DNA from: an uncultured Pirellulaceae bacterium | GTDB taxonomy: Bacteria > Planctomycetota > Planctomycetia > Pirellulales > Pirellulaceae | Reading direction: 5' to 3' | Assembly: GCA_938084685.1 (NCBI GenBank) | Contig: CALKGE010000001.1 | Coordinates: forward strand, 558,001-622,000 | Length of the DNA: 64,000 nucleotides | Part shown: positions 62,433 to 64,000 of the stretch, piece by piece | Position numbering within the stretch: position 1 is the first letter of the stretch | Layout of the letters: each line of letters starts with the position of its first letter | The notes under the pieces: model-generated | What the model was told of the DNA's origin: nothing | What the model saw: the letters and a program-made list of their open reading frames with translations, nothing else | Databases searched by the model: none | Position numbers and translations under genes: made by a program

Positions 62433-63851
62433 TCAGGCCGATTTGTCGAGCTGGTTATTAAGCTTGTTATAGAGTGTCTTCAGGGAGACTCCCAGCTCTT
62501 TGGCCGCTTCGGGTTTGCTTCCGTCATGTCGTGCCAGGGCCGAGTTAATGGCCCACATTTCAAGATCGCGTAATGTCCTGCCAGCCAGGAATTCGTCAGG
62601 AGCGACCGCGGAACTCGGAACACGAGTCTCATCGCCATGGATGCGTTGAGGTAGGTGCGATGTATCGATCGGTAACCGGTCACACAAAATCGATGCGTGC
62701 TCAACCACATTGGCCAACTCACGCACATTACCCTTCCATTCAGCACTTTCCAACGCTGCAATCGCCTCGGGCGTAAACACCGCATGAATCCGATCCAGAA
62801 TATTTTCCGATGTACCGTTCACTCCAAATTTACGTTCATACAAATGAGTAGCCAACAGAGGTATATCTTCCCTCCGTTGTCGCAACGCCGGGATTTCAAT
62901 TTCAAAGGGATTAATTCGAAATAATAGATCCTCCCGAAAATCACCCGCCTGTACCATCTCTTCGAGATTACGATGCGTCGCACAAATCACTCGCACATCC
63001 ACGTGAAACGTCTGATTATCACCTACTCGGCGAATCTCACCACTTTCCAGCACTCGCAACAAAATCGCCTGCACGCTTTTAGGTAACTCGCCAATCTCGT
63101 CCAGCATCAGCGTCCCATGATTCGCCATCTCGAAAAGTCCGGTCCTTTGCGAGTCCGCCCCGGTGAATGCTCCTTTGCAATGCCCAAAAAGTTCGCTTTC
63201 AATCAGGTTCTCCGGCAGAGCTCCGCAGTTGACCGCCACGAACGGCTGATCGGCACGTTGACTCTGGTTGTGGATTTCACGAGCAACAATTTCCTTGCCT
63301 GAACCGGTTTCACCTCGCACCAGCACGGTCGAGACGGTTGGCGCCACACGGCTAATAAGCGATTTGACCTGCTCCATCGATGGATGATCGCCAATCAGCT
63401 GACTCTCACCCTCGGCCCGCTTCAGCTGATGGTTTACCGCTTTGTATTGTCGTGCCAGTTGCTGCTTTTTTTGAATCCGCTCTAATAACGCTTCCAGCTC
63501 GAGACGCTTACAAGGCTTGGTGAGGTAATCGAAGGCACCATAGCGCAACGCGGCAATTGCCGATTCCACCGTGCTCTTTCCGGTCAAAATAATACATTCG
63601 ATCTCATCAGACAGTTCCCGAGCTTTCCCCAGCAACTCGATCCCGGACATGCCAGGCATATTCAGATCGGTGATCAAACAGTCATATCGATCCTGTTTCA
63701 GAACTGCCAGCGCAGTCTCGCCGTCAGGACAGACCGTCACAGTATGTCCCATTCTCGGAAGCTCCAGACTCATCAGCTCCTGCAGAGCTTCTTCGTCATC
63801 GGCAAACAGGATGTGCAGCCCCTTAGGCGACTTGGTTTTGTTGACCGTCAT
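62433..63851 (-). CDS. NtrC-family sigma-54-dependent response regulator
   Basis: 472 residues. Receiver domain with phospho-acceptor Asp62 (LITDLNMPG) and Lys112 (LTKPCKR), AAA+ domain with Walker A GETGSGKE (180-187) and the sigma-54 contact loop GAFTGA (227-232), Walker [11 protein letters not shown], and a C-terminal Fis-type helix-turn-helix ([21 protein letters not shown]). It would activate RpoN promoters when phosphorylated. Its start lies inside the kinase gene (29-base overlap). Confidence 0.95.
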   Translation of the reverse strand: MTVNKTKSPKGLHILFADDEEALQELMSLELPRMGHTVTVCPDGETALAVLKQDRYDCLITDLNMPGMSGIELLGKARELSDEIECIILTGKSTVESAIAALRYGAFDYLTKPCKRLELEALLERIQKKQQLARQYKAVNHQLKRAEGESQLIGDHPSMEQVKSLISRVAPTVSTVLVRGETGSGKEIVAREIHNQSQRADQPFVAVNCGALPENLIESELFGHCKGAFTGADSQRTGLFEMANHGTLMLDEIGELPKSVQAILLRVLESGEIRRVGDNQTFHVDVRVICATHRNLEEMVQAGDFREDLLFRINPFEIEIPALRQRREDIPLLATHLYERKFGVNGTSENILDRIHAVFTPEAIAALESAEWKGNVRELANVVEHASILCDRLPIDTSHLPQRIHGDETRVPSSAVAPDEFLAGRTLRDLEMWAINSALARHDGSKPEAAKELGVSLKTLYNKLNNQLDKSA

Positions 63852-64000
63852 GGAAATCGTTTTCCTGGTTTACTTGGTGAACTGGCAGCGTGACAACAAA
63901 TTGTGAACCCTGACCAGGCCCCGCACTCGTGGCGGTAATGGTGCCCCCATGCTCACTGATGATTCGATAGGTAATAGAAAGCCCCAATCCTGTTCCCCGG
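63823..64000 (-). CDS. Sensor histidine kinase, C-terminal fragment (cut by window edge)
   Basis: 59 codons including the stop at 63823-63825. The visible part contains the G2 ATP-binding box [18 protein letters not shown] and the closing FVVTLPV strand of an HATPase domain. The N-terminal sensor is outside the window. It overlaps the response regulator and is surely its partner. Confidence 0.85.
   Translation of the reverse strand, partial: RGTGLGLSITYRIISEHGGTITATSAGPGQGSQFVVTLPVHQVNQENDFHDGQQNQVA

Overview
The window reads as a piece of a planctomycete chromosome, probably order Planctomycetales. The reasons are a full-length LptD-like outer-membrane assembly protein, a PVC-type soluble-dehydrogenase/cytochrome c protein, a MoxR-DUF58-BatA cluster with a divergent DUF4159 gene, an anti-sigma-like protein without a zinc motif, a lysine-rich histone H1-like protein, PQQ-propeller lipoproteins, and a secreted protein made of 22-residue LTDAQAESL-type repeats. 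The DNA is about half G+C and densely coding. I see no tRNA, rRNA, CRISPR array, intact insertion sequence or prophage. Genus cannot be fixed from the sequence alone. Both edges cut genes: a probable oligoendopeptidase F start on the left and a histidine kinase end on the right.

Layout. 1-7.4 kb: fabH, a Gfo/Idh oxidoreductase, an NRDE/TANGO2-like protein, pyrE, a small zinc-ribbon membrane protein, a LysM L,D-transpeptidase and rarA. 7.6-16 kb: a FecR-like membrane protein, then a same-strand block hpf, EIIA-Ntr, HPr, enzyme I, RNase E/G and rplU, closed by a strong terminator. The PTS genes have no sugar permease, so a regulatory PTS is likely. 16-24.6 kb (minus strand): a SuoX-like fold protein, a CsgG-like protein, LptD, a polytopic glycosyltransferase and a toroid/DUF4159 protein. 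24.9-31.5 kb (plus strand): MoxR, DUF58, BatA-like and a large vWA/GATase-like membrane protein, tightly packed. 31.5-44.5 kb: lipoate ligase-like, HEAT repeat, a BRCT-MerR-TPR fusion, a polytopic membrane protein, mogA/moaB, pepT, a PolB-like exonuclease, a cupin, a HemD-HemE fusion, a small gene with its own terminator, a LOG-family protein and an unknown protein. 44.9-53.3 kb: two PQQ-propeller lipoproteins, the H1-like protein, rlmN, a deoxyribosyltransferase-fold protein, an M20 peptidase and a BFD-type [2Fe-2S] protein. 53.4-55.0 kb: an ECF sigma / anti-sigma / small secreted protein operon. 55.3-64 kb: a sugar isomerase, a secreted mutarotase, lexA, a PVC cytochrome protein, the repeat protein, and an NtrC-type response regulator overlapping its kinase.

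Most genes are core or lineage-typical. The observations most worth testing are the continuous HemD-HemE frame with a well-formed internal ribosome binding site exactly where a normal-sized HemE would start; the BRCT-MerR-TPR fusion; the H1-like tail joined to a small C-terminal domain; the permease-less PTS beside hpf and RNase E/G; an EF-hand loop inside a PQQ propeller; and the near-identical DNA repeats in the 22-residue-repeat gene. I found no clear anti-phage or other wholly new multi-gene system.
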